Source: an uncultured Treponema sp. (GTDB lineage Bacteria > Spirochaetota > Spirochaetia > Treponematales > Treponemataceae). From it: 64,000 bases of DNA. The notes beneath the pieces were generated by a model. The model worked only from the letters and a program-made list of their open reading frames with translations, ran no database searches and had not been told where the DNA came from. This document shows positions 24,126 to 33,486 of the stretch, in pieces. Numbering within the stretch: position 1 is the stretch's first letter; every line of letters starts with the position of its first letter. A program made the translations under genes and the position numbers. The stretch spans positions 1 to 64,000 of the forward strand of contig CAKZZO010000063.1 in assembly GCA_937885175.1 (NCBI GenBank). The letters run 5' to 3'.

Positions 24126-26951
24126 CTAGAGTTTTGCCAGTTTAATTGACTTTACGCTGAACTTGTAGGCATGGCCATTAATTTCAAAGTCCAAGTCTTC
24201 GCCAACTTTGTGATCCAGCAGTTCGTTTCCGAAAGGAGACATGTATGAGATAACACCCTTGTCGGCATCTGATTCCCAAGGTCCCAGAATCGTGTACTTT
24301 TCTTCCTTGTTGGTGTCCTTGTTGAGCAGGGTGACAACGGTGCCGAAAGAAATGTAAGATGTGGTTGCCGTTGTGGGGTCGAAGATAACTGCGCGTGCAA
24401 GTTCGCCCTGCAGCTGAGCCAGTTTCTTGTTCAGGTAGTGCTGGTGTTCCTTTGCTGCCTGATATTCTGCGTTTTCCTTTAAGTCGCCCTTTGCGCGAGC
24501 CTCGGAAACTTCCTGTGCATTCTGAGGAATCTGTACTTCGGACAGGTCCTTGAGTTCTGCTTCTTTTTCCACTTTCTTTGCCTGAGTAACCAGCATCCCC
24601 TTGGGAGAAGCAGAGCGTTCCTCGGTTTTGTGGAACTTGTAGTCGGGGTATTTTTCCAGAATCTTGTTGCGGAGCAGGGCTTTTTTGCTGCCGTCCAAGT
24701 CTGCAATGTCATCTACCAGTGTGTACATGTGAGTCATTACGGATTCAGGGCTTTCCAGCATGAAGTTAATCAGAGTGCCGTCATCAAAGAGGAGTTTTTC
24801 TGCATTCTTGATGATTTTCTTGTTCTCCGTAGAATCCACGTGGCTGTTGATTTCGCGGTAGGCGTGGGCGATGATGTTCAGCAGGGCAATCAACTGCTTC
24901 TGGAGCGGGATGTCAACTTCCTTGAACCAGTCTTCATTGCGGCTGTTTTCAAAGAAATAAAGGATGGCGTTGCGGTAGCCACGGAAGTCGTCAAATGCGG
25001 CTGCAAGCAGGGCCTTTACTCTGTCTACGTGATTTTCTGCAATCAGCGTATCAAGCATCTTCTTTTCCAGAACCGTGGGGAAGAGCATGATGTACTGGTC
25101 AACCCAGTCAGGCAGGGTCTTGATGTTTGAAAGATAATCTTCACGCAGAGAGGTGTTCTTTGTATCCTTGAGTTCCAGATACATAGCCTTGGGATTGTCA
25201 ATGCGGCGATACAGTTTGTCAAAGGTGTATCTTGTTGACGGAGCAAGGCTGGGATATTTTGCGATGATTTTCTGTACAACCAGATAAGAAGCCACAACCT
25301 GTTCATTTGCATCGTTTGTGGTGACGAAAGACTTTACGAATCCAGTGAAGTAGCTGAACATATCAGCAAACAAATCGCTTTCTTTTTCTGCTGCCGGGTC
25401 GTTTACATAGCGCATGAGGATGTCGATGCGGGCAAAGAACTGCTTCTGTGCCTTAAACTCATTGCTCAGCTTTTCAGACTGTGTGATTTCATGGTCGCGG
25501 ACAATGTATTCGTTGATGTTGTTGGGATTGACACCGAAGGTTGCGTCAGTTTCAAGAATTTTCTTTGCCGCGCTGCTCCAGCTTGTCCATTCGCTGGAAG
25601 TGAGCAGACCCAGTTCCTTCTTTTCTTTTTCACCCTTTTTCTGGACGGTATTGACCAGTTCTGCCTTGATTTTCTTTAAGTCACAACTGTTGTCAAAACT
25701 GCGGATGATAGTTTTGAGCGTCCATGTCTTGTCATCTTTAATCTTCTTGATGAGCAGATCACGCTTTTGCTTTGCAATCTTTGCTTTTTCTTCTTTTGAG
25801 GCACCCTTGCCAGCCTTGAGTGCGGCAAAATCAGGGTCTCCAGGAATAGACTGGGTTGCCTTGATAACCCAGATGTGGTCGTCTGCCAAGGGCTGCAGCG
25901 CGTCTACTGCCATTTTGAGGGAGATTTCCTTTACGCCTACTTTTGCACCAAAGTTGATTGACAGCATGTCGTTCACCACTTTTGTGATGACGCCTACATG
26001 CCAGGTGCGGTGGTAGACAAAGTGATTTACGTCAAAGGCAATGTGTTTTTCAAAGTCGTTGATGGCTTCAAATACATTGCGGAAACTCTGATTCAGGTTT
26101 GAGGAACGGATGTATTCGTCTACATTGCTGTGGGAGGCGTATTTTTTCTGATAACATTCAGTGATGTTGCGGCGGGCAGCACTGTCCTTAGGATCAATGG
26201 AGAGAATGAGTTTGAGGATAGAGATGGCCGTATCCCACTTTTGACTGTCCATGTAGTATGTGCACAGGTCATCCATGAGGAGGGCACTCTTGTCTTCGCC
26301 AATGGTCTTTGCAATTTTTCTCTGCACCATCAGAAAGAAGTCGATTTCCTCAGGAATAAGTGCAACCAGCTTTGTCCATACTTCCTTGACAGAATTGTAA
26401 TTCTTGGCGTTTACGTAGCGGAGCAGGGCCTTCTTGTAGTATTCCTTGGACAGTTCGGGATTGCTGTTTTCGTAGTGAGCACCGAGGAGTTTTGCAACGT
26501 CTGCTTCCTCGAAGTCAATTTTAACCAGCGTTTCGTACAGAGCCCACTGTTCATCGTTGTCGTGCTCGCGGTAATATGCTGCCAGTGTGCGCAGGGCAAA
26601 ACGGTTTGTGGCATCACGGGCAATAATGTACTGGCAGAGTTTTTCAACAATAGTATCCTTGTGGTTTTTCTGAAAAATGTCAGTGAGTGTTTCCAGTGAA
26701 GAATTGTCCAGTGCGCCTTTCTGCAGTGAGAGCATGCCTGAAATATACAGGGCGATAATACTGTCCTTTGCGTGAGAAAGCTGCTCATCACAAATCGCTT
26801 TGATTTCGTCAACGCTGCCATCGCTGATGATGTTCTCAACAAGGCTTTCAAGCTCAATCAAATTATTCTGTGTGTAATTACTGATTGTGGCACGTGTCCA
26901 TGTCTCTTCTTTCAGCATCTCCTGGACTTTTGTTACAAGTTCTTCTGACAT
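24126..26951 (-). CDS. greA: GreA-type transcript cleavage factor with very long N-terminal extension
   Basis: A 941-residue protein in which only about the last 160 residues are GreA. The coiled-coil tip motif GDLKENAEY carries the acidic residues that enter the RNA polymerase channel and stimulate cleavage of backtracked RNA. The FKBP-like end (ISFGTVVTL... ILGPWESDADKGVISYMSP) follows. Residues 1–780 are largely alpha-helical and TPR-like, with a Lys-rich stretch near 400–440. As I recall, other treponemes also encode a GreA of this size, so it is a lineage trait and not an accidental fusion. ATG 26951 follows TAGGAG. It is probably co-transcribed with the upstream TPR gene. Confidence 0.9.
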   Translation of the reverse strand: MSEELVTKVQEMLKEETWTRATISNYTQNNLIELESLVENIISDGSVDEIKAICDEQLSHAKDSIIALYISGMLSLQKGALDNSSLETLTDIFQKNHKDTIVEKLCQYIIARDATNRFALRTLAAYYREHDNDEQWALYETLVKIDFEEADVAKLLGAHYENSNPELSKEYYKKALLRYVNAKNYNSVKEVWTKLVALIPEEIDFFLMVQRKIAKTIGEDKSALLMDDLCTYYMDSQKWDTAISILKLILSIDPKDSAARRNITECYQKKYASHSNVDEYIRSSNLNQSFRNVFEAINDFEKHIAFDVNHFVYHRTWHVGVITKVVNDMLSINFGAKVGVKEISLKMAVDALQPLADDHIWVIKATQSIPGDPDFAALKAGKGASKEEKAKIAKQKRDLLIKKIKDDKTWTLKTIIRSFDNSCDLKKIKAELVNTVQKKGEKEKKELGLLTSSEWTSWSSAAKKILETDATFGVNPNNINEYIVRDHEITQSEKLSNEFKAQKQFFARIDILMRYVNDPAAEKESDLFADMFSYFTGFVKSFVTTNDANEQVVASYLVVQKIIAKYPSLAPSTRYTFDKLYRRIDNPKAMYLELKDTKNTSLREDYLSNIKTLPDWVDQYIMLFPTVLEKKMLDTLIAENHVDRVKALLAAAFDDFRGYRNAILYFFENSRNEDWFKEVDIPLQKQLIALLNIIAHAYREINSHVDSTENKKIIKNAEKLLFDDGTLINFMLESPESVMTHMYTLVDDIADLDGSKKALLRNKILEKYPDYKFHKTEERSASPKGMLVTQAKKVEKEAELKDLSEVQIPQNAQEVSEARAKGDLKENAEYQAAKEHQHYLNKKLAQLQGELARAVIFDPTTATTSYISFGTVVTLLNKDTNKEEKYTILGPWESDADKGVISYMSPFGNELLDHKVGEDLDFEINGHAYKFSVKSIKLAKL

Positions 26952-26964
26952 AAAATACTCCTAC

Positions 26965-27897
26965 TCACTTCATATTGTATAAAGTGTAAATCTCTCTATC
27001 CATCATTTTTATTTTTAACAGCACTTCATTGGTCTTTTCCCTTCCGCCTTCCGTTCTGACGTAATGGTCAATCAACCAGAAATACCTATTTATCAGTTTT
27101 GGCGTCAGCGTCTTTAGGTTGCTGGAGGGATTTCGCAGTTCATTTTCCGCTGCAAAAATATCCTGCTTTAACTTTCCAACTTCCTGGCTTCTCAGCTGCC
27201 GCTTTATCGAAAAGACCCCGTAGAGTACTCCGTACACCGGAATCCATTCGTTCAGTTCTTCTCCCGTATATTTTTTTTCTTCCACCTGACGAATCAGAAC
27301 CCGAATGAGCTCACTGTCCAGCAGAGCCAGGTCAATTGCCTGGGCATCAATAAAAAATGCTTCCCGAAAGAGGAGCTTTGCATTTTTTTCTTCGCCACAG
27401 AGGGCATAGCAGTCTGCCATTTCCGCAATAATCGGAGCGGAGAGAGGACAGCATTTGTTTGCCGTGGTCAGGCACTGCAGTGCGTCCATGTAATTGCCCA
27501 GTTTTTTGTAGCAAAAGCCGATTTTACGGTAGACTTCCGCCTTCTGGTCGCCGTCACATTCATCCTGCAGCAACTCATAGCTTTGCTGTGCCAGCGTAAA
27601 GATGCCCTTGTCTGTTGCGTACACAGCCCGCTCAGGAATGGAACGATAGCGTTTCATCTCCGTGTGAAATGTTTTCCAGCGGGAAATAAGGCCTTCTCCT
27701 CTTTCAAACATATCCAGGGTTGGCAGTTTCTGAATATATTCTGCCCAGTAGTTACAGCACCATACGGCAAATTTTAATTCAGCGTTGTCCAAGTCGTACT
27801 GAAGGGAATCCACCAGCTCTTTTTTTGCCAGTGCAGGCTTGCCTTCTGCCAGGAGCGCATATGCTTTTGTTAATCCTTCTTCCGACTGAAAACCCAT
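26965..27897 (-). CDS. TPR-repeat protein upstream of greA
   Basis: A 310-residue soluble helical protein. Tetratricopeptide repeats are visible around residues 105–180 (AEVYRKIGFCYKKLGNYMDA..., AEMADCYALCGEEKNAKLLF). No signal peptide or membrane helix is seen. It ends 13 bases before greA on the same strand, so the two should be one transcript, and a scaffold role with the TPR-like extension of GreA is possible but unproven. The message would have a leader of only about 7 bases without a clear ribosome site. Confidence 0.7.
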   Translation of the reverse strand: MGFQSEEGLTKAYALLAEGKPALAKKELVDSLQYDLDNAELKFAVWCCNYWAEYIQKLPTLDMFERGEGLISRWKTFHTEMKRYRSIPERAVYATDKGIFTLAQQSYELLQDECDGDQKAEVYRKIGFCYKKLGNYMDALQCLTTANKCCPLSAPIIAEMADCYALCGEEKNAKLLFREAFFIDAQAIDLALLDSELIRVLIRQVEEKKYTGEELNEWIPVYGVLYGVFSIKRQLRSQEVGKLKQDIFAAENELRNPSSNLKTLTPKLINRYFWLIDHYVRTEGGREKTNEVLLKIKMMDREIYTLYNMK

Positions 27898-27911
27898 AGC
27901 GTATAAAATCT

Positions 27912-27939
27912 ATTATATCAAACGGAGGATTTTAGTCAA
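27912..27939 (-). promoter_or_regulatory. Promoter of the TPR–greA operon
   Basis: On the minus strand TTGACT (27939–27934), a 16-base spacer and TATAAT (27917–27912) with an extended TGA. The -10 box ends 14 bases before the ATG. Confidence 0.75.
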
Positions 27940-27974
27940 TAGAACTGAATTTTTTGTAAAAAGGGGGAATAGTT

Positions 27975-28057
27975 TATAATGAGTTTTTTAAAATATGTCA
28001 ATACCTTGTTTTTATTGCTTAAAAAAAGTCAGCGGTGTGCTGTTTTGTCTGACTTTT
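27975..28057 (+). other. Candidate short leader or small RNA upstream of rpe
   Basis: A TATAAT box (27975–27980) is followed by a hairpin of 9-bp arms (28024–28032 with 28049–28057) ending in TTTTC. The stem is weak. This could be a short terminated transcript, or chance; no -35 box is convincing. Confidence 0.25.
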
Positions 28058-28076
28058 CTCCCGCGATGGGAAATAG

Positions 28077-28105
28077 TTTACAATATATTGCTTCCTTGGT
28101 ATACT
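28077..28105 (+). promoter_or_regulatory. rpe promoter
   Basis: TTTACA (28077–28082), a 17-base spacer and TATACT (28100–28105) with an extended TGG. Transcription would begin near 28,112, after the first in-frame ATG (28109), so the second ATG at 28118 is the likely start, with a leader of a few bases. Confidence 0.7.
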
Positions 28106-28117
28106 TATATGTCTACT

Positions 28118-28750
28118 ATGAAAAAGCCTTTATTGTCTCCGTCCCTGCTTTCTGCGGATTTTGCAAACCTCGCCTCAGCCATTGCGCTTGTTGAAGAAAA
28201 AAAAGCGGGTGCCCTGCATGTTGATGTTATGGACGGTCAGTTTGTTCCTCAAATTTCTTATGGACAGCCAGTCATTCAGTCTGTGCGTCGGCTTACCTCC
28301 CTTCCTTTTGATGTGCACCTGATGGTGGAAAAGCCGGAGCTGATGGTGGAATCCTTTGCAAAGGCGGGAGCCGACTGGATTACCTTTCACTATGAGGCGA
28401 CAGTGCATATCCACCGCCTGATCCAGCAGATTCATGCCATGGGAAAGAAGGCTGGCATTTCCATTGTTCCTTCCACGCCGGTGCGGGTGCTGGACGAAAT
28501 TCTGGCAGACATTGACTTGGTGCTGGTGATGACGGTCAATCCTGGTTTTGGCGGACAGGCTTTAATTCCTTCTTGTGTCAATAAAATCTCCCAACTTGCC
28601 GATATTCGTAAAGAGAAAGGATATGATTTCCTTATTTCTGTAGATGGCGGCGTAAATGACAAGACCGTGGATTCCGTGCTTCAGGCGGGGGCGGACATTG
28701 TTGTTTCAGGCTCGGCATTTTTTAACGGCTCGCTCAAGTGGGAGTTTTAG
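28118..28750 (+). CDS. rpe: Ribulose-phosphate 3-epimerase
   Basis: A 210-residue TIM-barrel enzyme of the pentose phosphate pathway that interconverts ribulose 5-phosphate and xylulose 5-phosphate. It shows the family motifs SPSLLSADFA, HVDVMDGQFVPQIS (metal-binding His and Asp), DVHLMVEKPE, MTVNPGFGGQ and SVDGGVN. The open frame extends back to 27995, but the promoter placement and homology put the start at 28118 (or 28109). It is followed after 2 bases by the TPR envelope gene. Confidence 0.95.
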   Translation: MKKPLLSPSLLSADFANLASAIALVEEKKAGALHVDVMDGQFVPQISYGQPVIQSVRRLTSLPFDVHLMVEKPELMVESFAKAGADWITFHYEATVHIHRLIQQIHAMGKKAGISIVPSTPVRVLDEILADIDLVLVMTVNPGFGGQALIPSCVNKISQLADIRKEKGYDFLISVDGGVNDKTVDSVLQAGADIVVSGSAFFNGSLKWEF

Positions 28751-28752
28751 GT

Positions 28753-29742
28753 ATGAAGAAAAATCGGTTGGTGCTGTGTATCAGCGTACTGGCAGTCTTG
28801 ATTATGCTTCCGGGCTTTTCGCAAAAGGTTTCCTCGCCAGTTTCCGAGGCGGATACCCTTGTTTCTGGCTATGAGGCCTATCGCAATGAAGACTGGACCA
28901 GTGCCATGTTCTTTTTCAGAAAAGCGGTGTCGGTTTCTGGCGGCGTAACGGATGAGACCTGGTTTATGCTGATTATGAGCGAAATGTATGCCGGTGAGTT
29001 TAAGTCTGCGCTGGGAGATTGCGATGTCTTTATGCACAAGTATCCCTACAGCATGTATCTTCCCCACATTCAGTATCAAAAGGGCAGGTGCCAGCACTTC
29101 CTGCATCAGAACGAAGCCGCTGTCCTTACCCTCAGTGATTTCTGCCATCAGTATCCCGACCATGAACTCTATGCCTCAGCCTTGTATTGGATTGCCGAAT
29201 CTTTTTATGCTGAATACAATTACAATTCTGCCCGCGGTTTGTATGAGCGCATTGTCATGGATTATCCCCACGACACAAAGGTTGGGGCGGCGCAGTACCG
29301 CATTGATGCCATTGACCAGAAAAGTCGGGAAGAAAAACTTTTGTATCTGCTCAAAGTGACTGGAGAGGAAAACCTTGCCGCAAGAGAAGAATATGAACGG
29401 CAGCTCAAGCTCTTTGAAGCGGAAGACAAACTGGGACTGCACCAGCAGCTTGATGATGCCCGCAAGCGGATTCAGATGCTGGAGTTGGAACTGGATGCCC
29501 GCAAAAAGACCCCCGAAACGGCTTCTGCAGGCGGTGTGCTTGACTTTAACACTGCTGAGGCAAAGACTGGACAGAATGGGTCCGAATATACGGGAACAGG
29601 CTCCTACTATTCCACACCCTTTGCCCCTGTCATTCAGGCGCGTGGCGACGGGGATCCAGAGGTGGAGGCCTTAAAGCGCAAGGCCCGCCAGTTGCAGTAC
29701 ATGATGATTGAAGAACAGCGAAATGAGGGGGATGCAAAATGA
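28753..29742 (+). CDS. Exported TPR-repeat protein
   Basis: A 329-residue protein with a signal peptide (MKKNRLVLCISVLAVLIMLPGFSQ) and no clear lipobox. Tetratricopeptide-like repeats fill residues 30–200 (DTLVSGYEAYRNEDWTSAMFF, ASALYWIAESFYAEYNYNSA). A coiled-coil, Glu/Lys/Gln-rich stretch follows at 200–255. This layout recalls periplasmic TPR proteins of the BamD or CpoB type, but I see no diagnostic motif. ATG 28753 was chosen over GTG 28738, which lies inside rpe. It overlaps the next gene by 4 bases, so the next two genes are co-translated. Confidence 0.7.
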   Translation: MKKNRLVLCISVLAVLIMLPGFSQKVSSPVSEADTLVSGYEAYRNEDWTSAMFFFRKAVSVSGGVTDETWFMLIMSEMYAGEFKSALGDCDVFMHKYPYSMYLPHIQYQKGRCQHFLHQNEAAVLTLSDFCHQYPDHELYASALYWIAESFYAEYNYNSARGLYERIVMDYPHDTKVGAAQYRIDAIDQKSREEKLLYLLKVTGEENLAAREEYERQLKLFEAEDKLGLHQQLDDARKRIQMLELELDARKKTPETASAGGVLDFNTAEAKTGQNGSEYTGTGSYYSTPFAPVIQARGDGDPEVEALKRKARQLQYMMIEEQRNEGDAK

Positions 29743-31016
29743 TAAGGCGCAGATTTTCTTTGCCACTTGCCGTACTCTGTCTCTTTTTGACGGCAGGTTC
29801 TTCTCTTCTTGTGGCCCAGACTGATGCTCCTGTAACGGAAGAAACTACAGAACGTCCCCAGCCCAAACTTTCGCCCGAAGAAATTGAAGAAAGGGAAGAG
29901 ATTCGCAGGGAGCTGGAGGCTGCAAAAAAAGCCGATGAAAAACGCCGTGAGCGTGAAGTTACGGATAAATATCTGGGTGTAGTGTATACGCCGGAAAAAA
30001 GCTGTACGCTTGAAAGCGGAAAAGTCCGGGTCGTCCTCAAAAAAAAGACTGGCTCCTTTAACATCTATGCCATTGACTCAAAAAAGAAAGCCATTCCTAT
30101 TTTTGCATCGAATGACGGATTCCGCTCCACCTATTTTTCCCTGCTCATTGGAAAACGCGAATATCGCTTGAATCAGGCTTCCCGAATTTCTGCCCAGGTG
30201 CGTCAGCGTGACGAAGGCGCGCAGTTGGCCTATCGTCTGGAAAAGGACTTGCAGATTGTATTGGATTTTTCAATTCATGCCTCGATTGCCGGTGCGGAAG
30301 ACGATATTGTAAAAGTTACGGTGTATACAACAAATTTGACAAAAAATCGCCAGGTGCTGGCCCTAAAAGCAGTCTTTGATACGGTTTTGGGAGAAAACCT
30401 GCTCTATCATTTTGTCACTTCGGCAGGGCAGAAAATTACTTCCGAGCGGCAGATTATTTCTTTTGAGAAGGAAAAATACGTCATCTCCACAAATTCAAAG
30501 ACTTCGGCGCAGTTTTTGCTGACGGGAAAATCAATTCCTACGCCTCAGACCATTTCCTTTGCCAACAGGGATGTGATTGAACATTCTCTCTGGACACCAG
30601 TCATTCGGGAAGAAAGGGGATTCAGTACGGCTCTTACCTATAACAATTCCGCCATGTGCGTAAACTGGCCCTATTATGCTGTTGAGCCGGGGGAAACGAC
30701 TTCCTTTAACTTCTACATTTGTCTTGCAACCGATGGAGATACGCCAAAAGGAACGGAATTCCTGGATTCTCTGGTGGATGATGCCCGCACGGTGGAAACG
30801 TTCTCCGCAAACGAGATTATCGTACATAAGCCTGAGGTTGATTTTGTCGTGGCTCCCATTACCGAAAATCAACTTGACCCTGAATATATTCAGAACTTGA
30901 TTGACCGAATCAATGCCCTCAATTCTGATCCAAAAGTCGTAGACCGGACGGAAGTGCGGCAGTTGAATGCGGAACTTGATGCAATTCTTGAAAGGTTGAG
31001 GCGGATGAAGCAATGA
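29739..31016 (+). CDS. Exported protein of unknown function
   Basis: A 425-residue protein with a signal peptide (residues 1–26, ending LLVAQ), a highly charged Glu/Arg helix at 45–75 and a beta-rich central domain (80–360). A helical Asn/Asp/Arg tail ends RRMKQ. I do not recognise the family. It overlaps its neighbours by 4 bases on both sides and is flanked by two TPR proteins, one exported and one membrane-bound. The three are probably an envelope complex. Periplasmic location is inferred from the signal peptide. Confidence 0.65.
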   Translation: MIRRRFSLPLAVLCLFLTAGSSLLVAQTDAPVTEETTERPQPKLSPEEIEEREEIRRELEAAKKADEKRREREVTDKYLGVVYTPEKSCTLESGKVRVVLKKKTGSFNIYAIDSKKKAIPIFASNDGFRSTYFSLLIGKREYRLNQASRISAQVRQRDEGAQLAYRLEKDLQIVLDFSIHASIAGAEDDIVKVTVYTTNLTKNRQVLALKAVFDTVLGENLLYHFVTSAGQKITSERQIISFEKEKYVISTNSKTSAQFLLTGKSIPTPQTISFANRDVIEHSLWTPVIREERGFSTALTYNNSAMCVNWPYYAVEPGETTSFNFYICLATDGDTPKGTEFLDSLVDDARTVETFSANEIIVHKPEVDFVVAPITENQLDPEYIQNLIDRINALNSDPKVVDRTEVRQLNAELDAILERLRRMKQ

Positions 31017-32119
31017 GAAAGTCTGCGCTGGAACAGGCAAAAGCGCTTTTGAAACGCCGGAGTTTTGCCCGTGCCCTTACCATTTTGGAGGCGGCAGAGG
31101 CAAATTACCGCGAGAGTTTTGATTATCATCTCACCGCTGGAATCGCATGTCTCTATCTGGGGATATGGGGCAGTGCGGTTTCTTACTTTCAGCAGGCACG
31201 AAAAATCCGTGTAACGGATACCAATTTACTTTTGGCTCAGGCGGTTTTGTATTTGCGGCGGGGAGATACGGACAGGGCCCTGCAATACTATCTGGACGTG
31301 CTTGACAATGACCCGGAAAATAAAACGGCAAAAGAAGCAATGGAGTTTATCCGCACCAACGGCAACTATGAGACTATCTGCAACTGGTTTGACAGCGGCC
31401 GCATTCAGAAATTTTATCCGCCGCTGGGAGTAAATCCTTCCAAGGTGGCCCGCATTGTGCTTTCTGCAGTGGCGGGAGTTTGTGTCGGCTTGTGCATTAT
31501 CCTGCTCCTAAAACCCCAGTCCTATACTGATTCAGGAAAGCGGGCAGACTTGTCAACTCTTGCCCTCACTGCTGATGAGGCGAAGAATCTGCATGAAAAG
31601 GATTTGTCTGGAGCCGTCTACCATTATATTCTTTCTGACAGGGAAATCCGCACGGCGTATGATGATGCCCGTCAGTATTTTCAGGACTTCCGTGACAATG
31701 CGGCCACGGTGGAAATCAACCGCATCTTGAACAGCAATGCTTCCTCTGCAGTCCGCCAAAAAGCCAGCCTGCTTTTGACCTATTTTGAAGAGCCGACTTT
31801 TGACAGTCTGACGGATAATTATTCCTATAAGCAGATTGCGGAAGACCCGGTCTTGTATCTTGGTTGCTGGGTGGCATGGTCAGGAAGAATTACCAATGCG
31901 GTGGCAGAAGACGGCTCCTACCGCTGCGATTTGCTGCTTGGCTACCAGGACTTGCAGCGGGTGGAAGGCATTGTGCCCCTCTTTTTTTCCGTTGCGCCCG
32001 TGCCTGAAATTGACGGAACGAGAAGCGTGAGAGTTCTTGCAAAAATCGGTTTGGAAAATGGAAGACTCAGTCTTTTAGGGCGATCGGTGTATCAGCCATT
32101 GCAAAAATCCGCTGACTAG
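31013..32119 (+). CDS. Membrane-anchored TPR protein
   Basis: A 368-residue protein. Residues 1–115 hold about three tetratricopeptide repeats (ALEQAKALLKRRSFARALTI..., HLTAGIACLYLGIWGSAVSYF). One transmembrane helix lies at about 146–165 (VLSAVAGVCVGLCIILLL), and the rest is a soluble domain with more helical repeats and a beta-rich end. With no signal peptide the TPR half should face the cytoplasm and the C-terminal half the periplasm. Third gene of the rpe-led cluster. Confidence 0.7.
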   Translation: MRKSALEQAKALLKRRSFARALTILEAAEANYRESFDYHLTAGIACLYLGIWGSAVSYFQQARKIRVTDTNLLLAQAVLYLRRGDTDRALQYYLDVLDNDPENKTAKEAMEFIRTNGNYETICNWFDSGRIQKFYPPLGVNPSKVARIVLSAVAGVCVGLCIILLLKPQSYTDSGKRADLSTLALTADEAKNLHEKDLSGAVYHYILSDREIRTAYDDARQYFQDFRDNAATVEINRILNSNASSAVRQKASLLLTYFEEPTFDSLTDNYSYKQIAEDPVLYLGCWVAWSGRITNAVAEDGSYRCDLLLGYQDLQRVEGIVPLFFSVAPVPEIDGTRSVRVLAKIGLENGRLSLLGRSVYQPLQKSAD

Positions 32120-32252
32120 TATACATTATAAGAAAAATGAGATTTTTTTGAAAAAATGTGATTTTTTTTCAATTTTTTTGTATAAAATGCAATTTTGATG
32201 CCTATATATAAGTGAGTGCGCGGAAAAGACGGGCGCACGGTGGGAGGAAAAG
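32120..32252 (+). promoter_or_regulatory. recA upstream region: A/T-rich palindrome, -10-like box, leader stem
   Basis: No gene lies here. A near-perfect A/T hairpin (TTGAAAAAA paired with TTTTTTTTCAA, about 32149–32172) precedes a TATAAA box near 32,181. A GTGCGC/GCGCAC stem (about 32216–32239) lies just before the GGGAGG ribosome site. I could not identify a LexA-type operator. Confidence 0.4.
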
Positions 32253-33485
32253 GTGGCAAAAATGGTAGAGACCAAGGCAGCGACAGAAATGTCGGAAAAG
32301 CTGAAGGCACTGGAAGCGGCACGCCTGCAAATTGAAAAGCAGTTTGGTGCTGGCTCATTGATGAAACTGGGAACCCAGGCAGACACTGCGTCGATTGACG
32401 TTGTACCTTCCGGTTCCATTCTCTTGGACGAAGCATTAGGCGTAGGCGGCTATCCCCGTGGACGCATCATTGAAATGTACGGTCCTGAAAGTTCCGGCAA
32501 AACAACATTGGCCCTGCATGCCGTTGCTGAGGCACAGAAACTGGGGGGCATTGCAGCCTTTGTGGATGCAGAGCATGCCCTTGACCCTGTTTATGCAAAG
32601 AATCTGGGCGTAAACATTGATGAACTGTGGGTGAGCCAGCCAGACACGGGCGAGCAGGCTTTGGAAATTACCGAAAGTCTTGTGCGAAGCGGTGCAGTGG
32701 ATATCATCGTTGTGGACTCGGTTGCGGCTCTTACTCCGCAAAAAGAAATTGAAGGCGACATGGGTGAGGCTCAGATGGGCTTGCAGGCGCGTCTTATGAG
32801 TCAGGCTTTGCGCAAACTTACGGCAATCGTTGGAAAGTCAAAGTGCATCATTGTCTTTATCAACCAGATTCGCATGAAAATCGGCGTTATGTTCGGAAAC
32901 CCGGAGACAACGACTGGCGGTAACGCATTGAAGTTCTATTCATCAGTGCGTCTTGAAATCCGCCGCATCGAGTCAATCGACGGCAAGGGGGATGAGGATG
33001 CTGTGGGTAACCGTGTTCGCGTAAAGGTTGTTAAGAATAAGGTTGCGCCTCCTTTCCGCAAGGTGGAACTGGACATCTACTTTGGAAAAGGGGTGAGCGC
33101 AACGGCATCTCTGCTGGATTCTGCCGTAAAGCATGGCATTATCGACAAGCGCGGTGCATGGTATACCCGTGGCGAAGAAAAAATTGGACAGGGAAAAGAA
33201 AATGCACTGGCTTTCCTTGCCCAAAACCCCGATTACATGCATACGCTGGAAGTACAGTTGCGTAACGAACTCTTCCCCGGACAGGTTCTCAAAACCAAAG
33301 AGGGAGTGGCAGTCTATCCAGAGCAGGAAAAGGCCGCAAAGGCAGCCGCAAAAGCCGCAAAGGAGGGTAAGCCTGCCGCAGAAGCAGCCGTAACCGTAAC
33401 TCCTGCAGGAGCAAATGCGGTAAAATCGGAAGGAAAAGCGGTGCCTGAAAGTGCAAGCGTTTCTGCAAAGGACGCACTCTTCTAA
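32253..33485 (+). CDS. recA: Recombinase RecA
   Basis: A 410-residue DNA recombination and repair ATPase. Walker [10 protein letters not shown] and Walker [11 protein letters not shown] are present, along with the MAW-type signature and the L2 loop region [18 protein letters not shown]. The C-terminus after about residue 345 is a long Ala/Lys-rich tail ([15 protein letters not shown]) ending in an acidic-poor stretch, longer than in most bacteria. The start is GTG at 32253 behind GGGAGG; the ATG at 32262 is further than usual from the ribosome site. folK follows after 1 base. Confidence 0.97.
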   Translation: MAKMVETKAATEMSEKLKALEAARLQIEKQFGAGSLMKLGTQADTASIDVVPSGSILLDEALGVGGYPRGRIIEMYGPESSGKTTLALHAVAEAQKLGGIAAFVDAEHALDPVYAKNLGVNIDELWVSQPDTGEQALEITESLVRSGAVDIIVVDSVAALTPQKEIEGDMGEAQMGLQARLMSQALRKLTAIVGKSKCIIVFINQIRMKIGVMFGNPETTTGGNALKFYSSVRLEIRRIESIDGKGDEDAVGNRVRVKVVKNKVAPPFRKVELDIYFGKGVSATASLLDSAVKHGIIDKRGAWYTRGEEKIGQGKENALAFLAQNPDYMHTLEVQLRNELFPGQVLKTKEGVAVYPEQEKAAKAAAKAAKEGKPAAEAAVTVTPAGANAVKSEGKAVPESASVSAKDALF

Positions 33486-33486
33486 T

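Noticed and set aside
32120..32252. SOS box upstream of recA
   Set aside because: No sequence matching the LexA consensus of E. coli (CTGT-N8-ACAG) or Gram-positives (GAAC-N4-GTTC) was found.
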